Source of the DNA: Vitis vinifera | Lineage: Eukaryota; Streptophyta; Magnoliopsida; Vitales; Vitaceae | Assembly: GCF_030704535.1 (NCBI RefSeq) | Contig: NC_081810.1 | Location: 7,078,501-7,142,500 of the forward strand | Direction: 5' to 3' | Length of the DNA: 64,000 nt | In this document: in pieces, positions 25,353-38,345 of the stretch | Position numbering within the stretch: position 1 is the stretch's first letter | How the letters are laid out: every line of letters begins with the position of its first letter | The notes under the pieces: generated by a model | The model's input: the letters and a program-made list of their open reading frames with translations, nothing else | Databases searched by the model: none | What the model was told of the DNA's origin: nothing | Position numbers and translations under genes: made by a program

Positions 25353-25357
25353 TGTAA

Positions 25358-27566
25358 TACTATGTGATATCTGGATCGAGGGAAAAAATGTAGTATATAT
25401 ACATTTTCATCTCAAATACTTAAAAAAACGTGATTACAATTCATTTTACTGGAAGTAATCTTAGTAGAAAATATTTGTTGATGACGATCAATCTCGTTTT
25501 GAATAAAACTAATTCTAATAATCTTTTTGAAAGTTTGACCTGTGATCAAACTTTTATATTTACATTAATTTAATGAAAAAAAATAAGCCATTAAATTATT
25601 TTTTATATTTGAGTTTTGAAATATAAATTTTTGTTATAAATTATTTTTGAATTCTTGAAATTATGCCAGACAGGTACTGTTTTTCCTTAGCATTTTTCCT
25701 CTAATTTTTTATTAGGAATTTTGGCTTATAATTATTGTTTTGTACGTGAGAACCAATATTTGATTCAAAATTTTGGGTGGAATGACCCTCCATTAATGAA
25801 GAGAAGGAGGGCGGTGCATGATGGTATAGGACGAAAGCAAAAGGTCGGATACAAAAGGGTGGGAAAGGGGGGGAAACGGCCAATGGAAAAGGGTTTATTT
25901 GAGATGTATGATATGATATAACAAGGAAAGAAGCAAAATAGTAAATGGAGCAGCGATTAGGAAGGGAACATGGGGAAATGGTGTGTCTCTCTCAATTAGA
26001 CGATCCTTTTACAAAAGGGGAGCATGTGAAATGATGCGTTTAGATCCTTGTTTGTAAAGAAACATGTGAAACGGTAGCTAACTAGTTGGCTAGATTTCTC
26101 TACATGAAACATACACCACAACACTCTCCATGGCTTATATTGCTTGCCCACTCCCATCGATTGCCCAATACTTCTTTTCACAACTCTATATATATAAAGT
26201 AAGATATACCCAAAATAATAATAATAATAATAATAATTAAGTATTAATATTTGATTTTCTTTGATTTATAAAAATAAAACAATTTAATGTGTAAAGAAAA
26301 AAAAAATTGATAGGAAAAATAGCATTTTTCTAATTTTTTTAGTCATAAACCTTTTTAACAAAATTACTCCAACATGTACAAAAATATTTATTGAACTAAA
26401 AAATGCACTCTCCACTTTTAAAAGATTAATTTAAACAATTTTATATTTGATTTTAGGAAAGCATTGAGGAAATAAAAAATTATTAAGAAAATTAATTTTA
26501 TCAGTTTTTGTATTTTATTAAAATATGAAAACAATCCATTATAATTTAAATTAGTTAAAAATTTATATATTTTGAATTATCTATTTTTGTATAAAATAGT
26601 TAAAATAAATAAAATGAGTTGAAATTAACACATCAAAATAATTTATTAATTTTAAATATTTTTTTTTTATTTTTCATTATTTCTCTCCTTATATTTTATT
26701 TCCATAATTTTTTTTACAAATATTTTGGGAATCAAATGTTTTATTGTTTTAAAACCCACTTGGAACATTACCAAAAACCCATCTGAGAAGTCTCCCAGTT
26801 TTTTGTTTTAGTTGAAAGTTGAAATTAAAGTTAGAGTCATAATTTTTAAATAATAATTTTGGTATCGTAAAAAGTCTATATTAAAAAATAATTTTTTTCA
26901 TAAGCCAAAATAAAGTTTTTATATTATAATTTTGAAATAAAATTAATCAAAAAAATATAAAAAATTTTACTAAGTGATTTTGGTTTTTTTATAACTTTTC
27001 AAAATCTAATCCAAACAATTTATGCCGTTCATGGTGCTTGTATGGAAAATATTTTTATTAAAAAAAATAAAATTCCACCCTCTTTTCATGAGGTGTAATT
27101 AAAAATTGTAAAATATTGCTAATTTTGAGAATATATTTGATTTATCGTCTTTGTATGTCATTTGAACACGTATCATATTCCTTTTTTGAAAATGCTCTTA
27201 AAAGTTAATTTTCACATGCTATTACATAATTGGAGTGGCGTAATAATGGTTATGTCACTTTCTATCAACTCATGCTCCATGACTTTGTTGAAACCCAAAA
27301 TATCACCCGAGGGTAAAATGCATGAATTTTTTAAGCTGATTTTAAAAAGGCTAAGATATAAAAACCTTTTACACTTATTGACTCATGTACCACGTGATAA
27401 CATAAGAAATGAGATATTTTATTTTTCTCGTATTTAATTAATGATAAAACATAATATATTATTATTATTATTTTTTTATCATTTTTATACGGGATATGTT
27501 AGTTTCATATTAAAATATGAAATATGTATATTTCATATATCATAATTTATTTTACCTTATCATTTA
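25358..27566. other. Intergenic AT-rich spacer
   Basis: No gene recognised. It contains an (AAT)n run near 26216-26238. An AT-rich stretch at about 26440-26730 resembles the short AT-rich repeats at 39683-40000 and 52220-52380 (AATTAAATATAATTAAAA-like and AAATAATTTATT blocks). Confidence 0.45.
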
Positions 27567-28700
27567 TTATATTAAACATTGAATAGAATAAATAGTGAGA
27601 TATATTATTATTATTTTTTTATCATTTTTATAAATATGAAATATGTATATTTCATATATCATAATTTTTTTTATATCTTTATTTTTGTAAAATAATTTTT
27701 TATTATACAATAAATTTATGATTATTATTTTTAAATATTTATAACGTAGTATTAAATATAAGATATATAAGTTATTTTCATATATTGAATAATATAATAT
27801 AAATATGTTTTATTTATAAAATTTAAATATTTTAATCATGAATTTTGTTAAATTTAAGAAAATTTTATTTTTTTAAAATAAAAATATTGGAATGTGACAT
27901 AATTTTTATTTTAAGCATTAAAAATAACATATATTTCATAAATTAAAATATAAACATAATATATATCGATGAATATATTTTCTTAAAATATCATATGATA
28001 TATAAGTTTAGTGATATCAACTCATATAGTAAGATATGTACTTTTTATCCAATCATTCTTACTTTTTTCTATAAGATAGTTATTAAAGTATTTTACTTGC
28101 ATGTAAAAGTTTTTAATTAAAAAATTATAAAATATCTCTAATCTTAATTAATTAATTAAAATTGTAATTACATTAAACATTAAATAGGATAAATAATGAA
28201 ATATAGTTTTATATTAAGATATGAAATAGGTGTATATCATATATCATAAATTTATTTATTTTTTATTAAATTTTTTGTAAAATATTTTTTTATTACAAAT
28301 TAAATTTATGATTAAAAAATTTAAAAAGTATTTATAACATACTATTAATATAAGATATATAAGTTATTTTTATATATTGAATAACATAACATGAATTTGT
28401 TTTTATTTATAAAATTTAAATATTTTAATAATGAATTTTGTTAAATATAAAAAAGTTTTAATTTTTTAAAATAGAAAATATTAAAATATGATATAATTTT
28501 TATTTTAAATATTAAATATAATATAACATGCCTCAATGAATATATTATTTTAAAATATCAGATATGTACATATAATGATATCAACGTACTTTTTATCCCA
28601 TCATTCTTACTTTATTCTATAAGATAGTTATTGAAATATTTTACTTGCATGTAAAAGTTTTAAATTAAAAAATATCTCTAATCTTAATTAATTAATATTT
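27567..28700 (+). repeat. Two tandem copies of a ~0.6 kb AT-rich repeat
   Basis: Copy A is about 27567-28160 and copy B about 28164-28700. Shared blocks in the same order are ATTAAACATTGAATAGAATAAATA, AAGATATATAAGTTATTTT, TTTATAAAATTTAAATATTTTAAT, ATCATTCTTACTTTTTTCTATAAGATAG and TTTTACTTGCATGTAAAAG. A further partial copy of the beginning lies at about 27440-27560. No coding content. Confidence 0.8.
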
Positions 28701-28742
28701 CTTTAAAATCAATCTTCAAAGAAAAATAAATAAATAAATGAT

Positions 28743-28818
28743 ATGGTGGGGTGTGTTGAATGTCATTTTCTTATCCGATGATGGTGGGGTGTGTTGAATG
28801 TCATTTTCTTATCCGATG
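28743..28818. repeat. 38-bp perfect tandem duplication
   Basis: Two adjacent identical 38-base units beginning ATGGTGGGGTGTGTTGAATG (28743-28780 and 28781-28818). Perfect identity points to a recent slippage or template-switch event. Confidence 0.95.
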
Positions 28819-30960
28819 AAGGAGGAGGTGCAGATAATCTTTGAGTGGAGCATGGAGGTACGTCCACCCCTCTTGTGCGGGTGTGCTCACCACCGCCACC
28901 CTTTTGAAGCTATCGTCCATGTGTTGCACGGTTTTATCTACTAAAGCCGATCATACTCATCATCATCATTCATCACTCCCCCGTGGGCCCCTTCCACCTC
29001 ACCTTTCAACTCCTTACTATTTCCCGGAAGGCGGCTTTCGAATGCTATTCAAAACAAATTTGAGTTTTAGTCTTTACCATATTATCTTAAAATTAATTAG
29101 TATCTGTTAAGCTATTTACAATATTCGATTACCATCATTAACTTTACTAAATATATTATTATACTCCAACAGTCTTTTAACGCTCCTCTAATTGATGTCA
29201 TCGGCCAAAAAAATAAAAAAATAAAAAAATATTTTTTTCTAATCCTTTTATAAGACAAAAAGTGTCTTGTCAAAGAGATGAAAAAATTTATAGAAGGGAT
29301 GAATTTTGTTTTGAACTTATCTCTCAGGTCGAAATCAATTTGGATACTCAGTCCCAACTCCAATATTATAATAAAAATATTTTTAAAACTTTGAATATTG
29401 TTATCTTACTTAAAAAAATAAAATTTCATATTTATACAATTATATTTTAAACTAACACTTGTAAAATAAGTGATTTTTTTTAATATTATAAAAAACAATA
29501 ATTCTCAAAATTTGATAGCCAAAGGTGTTCTCAAAAACACAAATTCGTTCTTATAATAGTTGCCAACATAATCTTTGTGTTTAAAAAGAATTCTTAAAAA
29601 AAAAATGAAATAAACTTAATATTACATGAAATTATGTTGCACGATATCGAGTTTGAACAACACAATTTACATTTTTCTTCTAATCAATGATTTCGAGGTA
29701 GTTCAAAACGTTATCCCATGAAGCATGATATTAAACGGCCCTAGTATTATTAGACTCCTAATCAAGCGTTGCTTTTTTCCTGTAATCATTGATTTCAGGG
29801 TCCTATGAAAAAGCGTTCTCATGAAGCATAATGTTAAGGGTGTGAAAGAGAAAAATATAATAAGAAGATGAGAAGAAAGAGCAGGGGTTGTATTATGACG
29901 GTGGCTACAGGCATATACGCACGTTAGCTAAAAGATTGTATAATACGTATAGACCAGAAGAGGAGGGGAAGAGCGAAAATACAGGGTCTATCTCACTCGC
30001 ACACTTCATAGTCTATCAGAGTCTTTCCCTATTGGATCTTTTGAGTTGGTGTAGACTGGAGCGTTGGCATCAAGGGAACAGCCAAAAGAAAAACGTTTGG
30101 AGCAGTGAGTTCACATGGCACATGGGCACAAGATGAGGACAGAGGCTTATGGACGCCAGGTCCACGCCAGTCTCCTTATCCCCTCATCTTCTCTCCTCCT
30201 TCTATCCCAATCCCCCAATTTTCAACCTTCTTAAAACTAGTTTTCAAAAATAATTCTTAAAAACTATTTTTAATAGTTTTAGAAACAAAATCGTAGGCTT
30301 TTCTAGGCCACCCGTGAAAAATATTTCACTAGCAAAGATATTTTCTTTCTTACGGGTTCTCTGAATTGAACCCATCAATGAGCGTTGAGAAACAGCCCAA
30401 AGTTTTAGTGGCCTTCATTTTACTGACAGTGAATTGGATTCATTCTCTCCTCTCATCCATACATGGATTAGAAAAGAAAGCTGAGAAAAGCATTTCCTTT
30501 TTTGGATGGCCCCTCAGGACATGTCGGTAATTTAATCATTTGATAGGAAAAAATATCTAGGCTGCCTGTCCTTTTCGACGAGGGATGGCCATGGTGGACC
30601 ACTGCGCCTGCCTCAGTTCCTACCATATCGCCATTGGAGTCCATACAAAATACGAATCCCCTACTCCAAGTCAATAAAAACGGTTGATACTAAATGTTAA
30701 GTACAAAGTCATCTGCTGCAGTTTGTATTTGATGTACAATTCGACGTTTACTTCACTCTGTGATTCAAAATGTAATTTGAATAAACCTTTTGGCTACTTT
30801 TGTCTTTTCGGATCAATGCTCAAATCAGATACGGCCTTCCTGATTGTTTGAATACCGGGCCTGAATTGAGCTTTTGAAGCATCTTATGGGCTTAAACTAA
30901 CCAGATGAGGCCCATATTCAGGTTGGGCTTTGTAGCCCAGTTAAAGAACTCAAAACGCAT
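28819..30960. other. Intergenic spacer upstream of CDC6
   Basis: No gene recognised. A diverged short duplication lies at 29655-29850 (AATCATTGATTTC...CATGAAGCATAATGTTAA in two versions about 120 bases apart). The open frame at 28841-29110 is His/Pro-rich without a recognisable domain and is not called. Confidence 0.45.
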
Positions 30961-30962
30961 GT

Positions 30963-31006
30963 GGCGGGAAATATAGGCGCTCTACGGCTATCTTTTCCCG
31001 CGAAAA
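30963..31006 (+). promoter_or_regulatory. Two E2F-binding sites in the CDC6 promoter
   Basis: GGCGGGAAA at 30963-30971 and the palindromic TTTTCCCGCGAAAA at 30993-31006 match the E2F/DP consensus TTTSSCGC on one or both strands. They lie 104-147 bases upstream of the CDC6 start codon. Plant CDC6 genes are established E2F targets induced at G1/S, so S-phase expression is strongly suggested. Confidence 0.9.
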
Positions 31007-31109
31007 GACGCCAGATCCAGTCTAAACCCTATATCATCGTTATCGTATCCCCTGCTCAAGAACCACATTGTCTGAAAATCCAAAGCTCTCCGACTCGACG
31101 AAGACTAAG

Positions 31110-34100
31110 ATGCCGTCCATAGGAGCAGTCAGATCGGAGAGTTCCGGCGAGGTTAGGTCCGGTAGTGGTTCGACGCCTCAGAAGCGGCGATCGATATCCG
31201 GTGGCCCGATTTCTCCACCATCGCCGGTGAAATGGAAATCCCCTCGCCGATCCGTCAATGGTAGCCCAAAAACTCCTTCAAAAGTGAGTTCAATTGTTTC
31301 GCTCATACATACCTTGATTGCTGGGAAAAATTGAAGAGAATACGAAAATAAAAGTGATGCGTAGATCTCAATAACAGTCTCGCTTTTACTTAAAGCTGAG
31401 CTAAATCGAGCATTACATCATGGTTCTTGAAATAATTTTTTTTCCTTGATTTTTCTGTAGGAGATCGAGAAAGATTCTGATGCTAAAGCCACAAGGTTGC
31501 ATAAATCACCGATGAAAAATTTGTCAGAAATTTTTCTGGATAAATCCAAATGGAATCCAGGAGGTAAGCTATGATTGCCGGGATATTTGTTGTTTCGATT
31601 TTGTGATGATTTGGTTAATTATGTCAACTTGATATTAATTACGTACTACTTTTTATTCCATGTACAGATTCTAAGCAGATGAGTGCAGCGAAGGAGGCCT
31701 TGCACGTGTCAACAGTGCCTTCCACTGTTGTGTGCCGTGAAGATGAGCAGAACAGGATTATGGATTTTTGTAAGGCATGTATAGAGCATGAGAAAGCTGG
31801 GAGTTTATATGCATGCGGATGTCCAGGGACCGGAAAATCCCTGTCCATGGAAAAAGTGAGGCGAGCTCTCGTTGATTGGGCAGGACAGGTAAGGCATTAA
31901 ACTTGCTTGTTTCTTTAGAAAGGGGGAATGAATTTAATTGCGATGATCACCTTCCAAGAGGCTTACAAACAATGATGCAGTTTAATGATTCTGTACCAAT
32001 CCTTTCTCTTTTATTCTCAATGGGTAAACTTAGTATAGCGCATGCACTCACTGTTCAGTAGGAGGATCTTTTCAAAATTGTTGCTCTTGGCAAACATGAT
32101 CATTCATAGAAACAAAACCAATAACTTCTCGCACTATAGTTCATGATATTGGCAAACACTTTTGTAAATCAACTGTGGACATTGAATTTTGACTAATTTA
32201 TTAAGAAATGAGGAAGATGCTGATTTAGCTCCCATCCCATTTGCTGAAAATGGGCTGATTTTATTTCCTTGGGCAATTTTCTTTTCAATAACTCTGGTCA
32301 TTTGTTACTAGGGTGTTCCTTATGCATTCATCTTGAATCTCAGAGTCATTTGCCATCTTAAAAAGAGAAAGATCTAACTTTCTAGATGGGTATCAGCTGT
32401 GATAGATATGGCTATTTTTTCAGATGACATGGAAATTTGTGAAACTTAGGTGCCAAAATTTCATAATTGGGCTGGTTGAATGGGTGCCCCCAACATTACC
32501 AATGCTCCACATCCATCTTTGGGTTTTCGGAAAGGAAATTGACAATGCTGAATGTTGGTCTCTTCTATTTTGTAATTAGTTGTTAACACCAGTTCTCATG
32601 GGACTATTGATCCCTATTGCAGGCAGGTTTTCAGCCACCTGATTTGTTATCCATCAATTGTACTTCTCTAACAAATACTCAAGAGATTTTCAGCAAGGTA
32701 TACCAGATGCTCGTTACTGCACTGAATAACCTGGAATTCTATATGCTCATTTGCTTTTTTATTATGGCAGATACTTGAAAAACACCAACCAAGAAAGAAA
32801 ACCAAGAGCTCTACCTCGCCTTTGCAGCATCTTCGGAACATTTATTCAAAAAAGCAGCAGTCATCTGGGATGAAGATGATGTAAGGAAATATTTTTGCTT
32901 TGTGTACTCAATGAAGTTTGCATTACTTACACTAGCACACATGATTCCCTTGATATACTTGCTTGGTACATGTTGAACTGACCATCATATGAATTCTTTG
33001 CTTTGTTTCATGATGCGAGCATAGTCAAAGTGTTCTTGTACTCAGCTATTTGTTCTTTTTGACAGGCTGATAATTGCTGATGAATTGGATTATTTGATTA
33101 CAAGAGACCGGACTGTGCTTCATGATCTATTCATGCTTACAACTTTACCATTCTCCAGTTGCATATTAATAGGTGTAACTTGTAGCAAATGTATTATTAA
33201 GTCTTTTGTTCATTCATATGGGATTTTCTTGCACAGGGTGAATTTTTGGGGTTAAAGTCTGTATGATAAATTTATGTGCAAGGGGTTCTCATGCCATCTT
33301 TTGATTTTGCAGGAGTATCAAATGCTATAGATCTAGCGGATCGTTTTCTTCCAAAACTTCAGTCGTTGAATTGTGAGCTCTTTACTTGGTTTCATCAGAT
33401 TATATATTTACCATATTGTTTATTAAATCAAGTCTTTTAAGATCCTGTTGACGAAGCTAACTAGAAATTCAGGAAAATGGTAGTGCTTAAAAGGTTAGTT
33501 AGATAATTATTTAATTTTATGCAACCAGCTTATCTTAATTGTCATCTAAAATTTGCAATGAATTATCACTAGCAAGGATTATTTTTAGGTGTCTTATTGG
33601 AGGTTAGCACCTAAGAATGAAGTTTGTAGTCATTTCAGTAGTCAATTGTTATAGCTTGCCAGATTGATGCACTCTAGCTTCATTGACCAACAAAATAGCC
33701 TTATTAATAGTGTTCATTGGATGTTTCTACCGCTTTCTTGTGCCAGGCAAGCCTATGGTTGTAACTTTCCGGGCTTACTCTAAGGATCAGATCCTCAAGA
33801 TTCTTCAACAGAGGTTAATGGTAATTTCTATGTTCCCTTGCTTACCTTCCAATAATAAACAAAAATGCTTTTGTCTAATGGATTCGATGATTTTATATTT
33901 CTGCATGTACTTCAATGAATTCTGAGTTTGTGATCATTATGGTCCCAAAAGAAGGTTCTAGATCAATGAAATAACATGTTTCTCTCATTCCAACTACTGG
34001 CTGCATGAGAACTGAGAACACTGATCATCTCAATGATGTCCATTTTTCTCACTAGAAACTGAATCAGATTCACCTTGATGGTATTTTCTTTACTTATGAT

Positions 34101-37100
34101 ATAGAAATTTTAAATTTTTTAGTAAATATTATAACTTTGAATGATTAATTGGAAAGACAAAAATAAAGTGGTTATGTAGGAATCTTTAAATTCTGAAGGA
34201 GAAATAAAATTCTTATTAACTTGTGACTGATGGTTATTCTTTTCCAATAGGCACTTCCTTTCCCTGTCTTTCAACCACAGGCATTGGAACTTTGTGCAAG
34301 AGTAAGTCCTCTATCATCCATTATCTAATGTGTTGTAATCATTCATTTTTGCTTCTCTTCACTCAACATATTTCCATTGAGCAGATAAAGAAATGTTAGT
34401 AGGTTGAAATGGTTACTGATGAGTAACTATTCATTTTTTGTTTAAATATAAAGGATGTTGCAGTTAGTTTGAGTGTAAACCATGCCATTGGTTTTAATAA
34501 TTGGTCAAATTTTTGGGTCCTGACAGGATACCTGAATCAAAGCTTATTTTCACATCATGGCATGTGTAAATTTAGGCCCTATTGTATTGTGGCATAGGTA
34601 TTCAAAAGGATTACTTTGCATCATCACCCTTTCTGAACTATCCAAAACCAATGAACATTCCTATTTGTTCAGGAAGCTATTTTAAAGACTGACTCTGTTT
34701 GAAAAATGACAGAAAGTTGCAGCTGCATCTGGAGATATGAGGAAAGCACTTAGTGTATGCAGGTCAGTTTTTTATTGCAGTTGTTGCATGAGTTCATTTG
34801 TAGCCTATTTTGAACTGGAATGCAAGTGTCGGAATTTTACCCTGGTTACATCTTACAGATTTGAAAACTAGGACTTTAGGAGGCAACCCTATAATTTGGG
34901 AATAGTCTAGAGCTCAGTTAAGCTGGTAAAATGTATTCTAAAAAGTTAAATCTACAAATTTGTTTTCCGTGGATTTATGCAAAGTGTTGGTGAGCTTAAA
35001 AATGTTCAATTACCCATGTGGGAATATTGCATTGGAATGGATGCAGTGGATACTTCATGGTGGAGCTTAATTAAATATTCTGCCACTAAATAAAAAGAAA
35101 TTTAGGAGTTGCACTAGAATCCTTTGAATGTCGGTGGCTGGCATGAAGCCCTTCTTGACAGGTTTTACCAAGCTGCCACATTTACTTGTTCTTCCTTTTC
35201 TCTGAGCTTGTTTGCTGTGAGTTTCATGGGGCCTTTTTTCTTTGCATGGGTGCATTCCTATTTCTAATTTGTAAGTTGATATTTAACACCTTCCTGTGCC
35301 CTCATTTAAGTGGGACAATTATTCCAAAAGATGAAAACTTCGTAGAAAATGCGTCACCTTTTGGTCTTTCATGGGCCTGTGTTATAAAATGTTGAGCAGT
35401 CTTTACAATGAAGTGAACAACTAGCCCTGTGATGCATGTTTCATTTTAAACCCTGATGTGAGAAATAAATAAATTTAATATACTGAATAAAATGAATCCA
35501 AATGCAAAAGAACCTTGCTTTGATTAGAATAGAAGACAAACTGTGTTGATCACCAACCTTTTTTTTTTTTTTTTAATTTTGTTCCAGGAGTGTCCTTGAG
35601 ATTGTAGAAGCAGAGCTGAGAGAATCCGTAAATAGCCTAAGTGTATCATCAGAGAAGGGAGCCTTTGATCAGCAAACACTTCCAGCTCTTGACTCCTTAA
35701 CAAATCAGGAAATCAATATTGTAAGTCCTCGTTTCTGACATCATGTATTATCTTCCATGCTTATAGTTGTTGATACACAAGCATGCTTTCATGACTATTT
35801 GGCTTATTACATCCAACTAAACAACTATGAAAAAGTGGTGAATATTCCAATTTTAAAAAATGAGCATTTCTCAAAGTTGTTCTTGTGACCTGGCTCCAAC
35901 CCACAATGAGAAAATGGCGCTTTGATCGAATGGACATTTAACAATTTTTAATTATTTCATAGATTTTGTTAACAGAGAATAAATCCCAACATTATTCACA
36001 AGATTCCCCAACAATTGAAGATAATTTTATATTGAGCATATGCCATTTATCTTCTCTTTGATTTTTATTGTTCCTGCTTTCTGTCAAGTTTTTTCACAAA
36101 ATTCTTTCCATATTTTGTTGTTATCATTAGTTTCTCTAATTTTTTTCACGACTTTTTACTGATTGATTCCTGAACTATTCTCATGACCGAATAATTCTGT
36201 GACCTAGTACTCACTACTATCTGCTCCATGATAGTACTTGTCCTCTTGTTCTTAGAGTTTGAGAAACTTGTTACAGGTGAGGGTTGACCACATGGCTACT
36301 GCTTTGTCCAAGACTTTTCGATCACCAATAGTAGACACTATACAATCTCTGCCACAGCACCAACAGGTAAACTTGTACTACTATTTCTTGTATTATTATC
36401 ATTATAGAGCTTATATTACTTAATTTATACTTCATTGATTAATGTAGTGTCCTAGATGTTGTTGCTTGTATGGTCCCTAATTTAAGCTTAAGGTATTGAT
36501 GATGTCTACCTTTCTATTTTTTCCATTTACTCTGTCTTCAACAAGAACCTTGGACAAGTTGCCAGTAAAATTTCAAGTTGTAAGTCACGAGGAGAAACTT
36601 GTAACACACGGTTTCTTGCTTCTGAATACAGCATGTGAAATCTGGTGTATTTCATTTGGAAATAGCAGAGCTTTCTATAAAAATCTGCATGTTTTGCTTC
36701 TTTTCTTTCTACGTTTAGATTTTCAACTCTTGTCCTTATGCTGTTTGCCTCTCTTTTTTTCACAGCATTCATTTTGAATCTCAATTCCAATAATATTCAC
36801 ATTAACCTGTTTTTGGTGCAGATTATACTATGCTCTGCTGTGAAGCTTTTCCGTGGGGGAAAGAAGGATACAACTGTAGGGGAGGTACATTTTCTCACCT
36901 TTGGTAATTCAAGACTCATGAAACACCTAGCAATTGGCTGATTTTTGAGTTTCTTACATGGATGCAGCTGAATAAATCTTATGTGGACATATGCAAATCA
37001 GTTCTAGTCCCACCAATTGGAATTCTAGAACTTTCAAGTATGTGCAGGGTGTTAAGCGACCAGGTAACCTAAACATACCTCGTATTCTGTTTGAGTTCTC

Positions 37101-37691
37101 ATTGCTTCTTGAAATAGTTCCATAACAGCATGCTTACGTCAAGTTATTTACTTCTTTTCACAATCGGATTTGATACCATCTTTACCAACTTGAAAAAATG
37201 AAACGGGCAAAATAATAACACATGATTCAAACTGCAGGGCCTTCTTAAACTAGGTCAAGCTCGAGAAGACAAATTGAAAAGAGTAACATTGAAAGTAGAT
37301 GAAGCAGATATTGCTTTTGCATTGCAGGTATGGGCACAAAATTGAAGCCTCCTGAGAGGTTCTGCTTTTCATTTTCTTGGGATTCTTCTTTCTTTAGCCT
37401 CCGTTTCCTTGTTGAGGCTTGAGAGTTTTCTCTGGAACAGGGCATTCGATTTTTCCGGAACTGTCTTCAGTAGTCCTGGTTAAAGAATATCAACTCATGA
37501 TTTATTTTGGTGTCGGCTTCATTTCTCAACTCTTTGCCTACTCCAAATTTGAAGGTTAGAAACCGTGAGCTCATAATTCTTTGAGAATATGTTGTTAAAG
37601 TGAACCTCAATTCTAAAATCCTTCTTTCACTCTGTGAATACAGATCAGTTCCTTGGCAAAACTTCGATTCTTCAAAGGTTCTGGTTTATAA
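31110..37691 (+). CDS. CDC6: CDC6, DNA replication licensing AAA+ ATPase
   Basis: Loads the MCM2-7 helicase onto ORC-bound origins in G1. My model has 16 coding exons: 31110-31283, 31461-31563, 31668-31888, 32623-32697, 32771-32880, 33066-33172, 33313-33372, 33747-33820, 34251-34301, 34713-34762, 35588-35720, 36277-36366, 36822-36884, 36968-37063, 37238-37327 and 37644-37691. They give 514 residues, usual for plant CDC6, with all frames kept. The N-terminus (1-92) is basic and Ser/Pro-rich with many S/T-P sites (SPPSPVKWKSPRR, SPKTPSK, KSPMK), likely CDK targets. Walker A is GCPGTGKS (143-150), Walker B IIADELD (230-236), and the sensor 2 region SGDMRKALSVCR includes Arg335. A winged-helix domain follows from about 400. 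The open frame runs upstream of 31110 without another ATG, so the first ATG was chosen. Confidence 0.93.
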
Positions 37692-38345
37692 GAAACCAAA
37701 CGTTTGGATGGATGGCAGATCTGAATGGGTATTTGCCGGATGCAAGCAAAGAGCTACCGCAGATACTTCAATCATCCCCCATATTTTCCCGTTAAGAAAA
37801 ATAAGATACTCTGAGAAAAAAAAGAGTGATTTCAAAATTTCAAACCAATTACAATATGTAACATCAATAACATTTTTAATGCTGATAGAAAGCATTTGTA
37901 GAATCCTTACTATTCAAGGGCTACAAGAAATTTTAAAAAGTGTATAAAGTAGCATTTAAAAGTTGTGTTTTTTCCCTGGGTGCATGTGACAGATCAAGTC
38001 CCGAGATTGGAATGACTTTGAGCATAATTATATTCAGACAAATATAGTTTCTAACAACCCAAACAAGCTCATCAATTTCTGTACATTGAATGTTTTTGTG
38101 CTCAATTGCAAGAGAAAGAAAGCACATTAAGAAAACAAAAAATAAACCTGTGGTTGATGACCAGATTATAAGGGCAGAGAATCATATAATGATGTTTAGT
38201 TTTGAAAAAACTAATAGAATATTAACCACATTCATATTTCATTACTTCAAGAAAGTTTATTCCACTTTGCTTTTTAATCAAGTATTTTGAAGACCCACTA
38301 AACTAGTATTCCAGTATTTGCTTCTGCATGCTGCAGACTGCTATA
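37692..38345. other. Short spacer between convergent CDC6 and P0 loci
   Basis: About 650 bases holding the two facing 3' ends. No other gene was recognised. Confidence 0.6.

Larger units (their letters stand above)
24101..25357 (+). mobile_element. Internally deleted Ty1/copia LTR retrotransposon
   Basis: Complete but short insertion (1,247 bp) between perfect 5-bp target duplications TGTAA (24101-24105 and 25353-25357). It has a 5' LTR, a tRNA-iMet-type primer-binding site, an ~800-base interior, a polypurine tract CAAGGGGGACA ending at 25121, and a 3' LTR. The interior joins a gag 5' part directly to the end of an integrase-like region. Protease, most of integrase, reverse transcriptase and RNase H are absent. 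It is therefore non-autonomous, and the gag part is also broken by stops. Confidence 0.9.

Noticed and set aside
28841-29110. 89-residue His/Pro-rich frame
   Set aside because: No domain, no homologue recognised, lies in repeat-rich spacer.
31068-31109. Upstream extension of the CDC6 frame from 31068
   Set aside because: The frame there would start at TTG. The first ATG in frame is at 31110, right after the E2F sites and a short leader.
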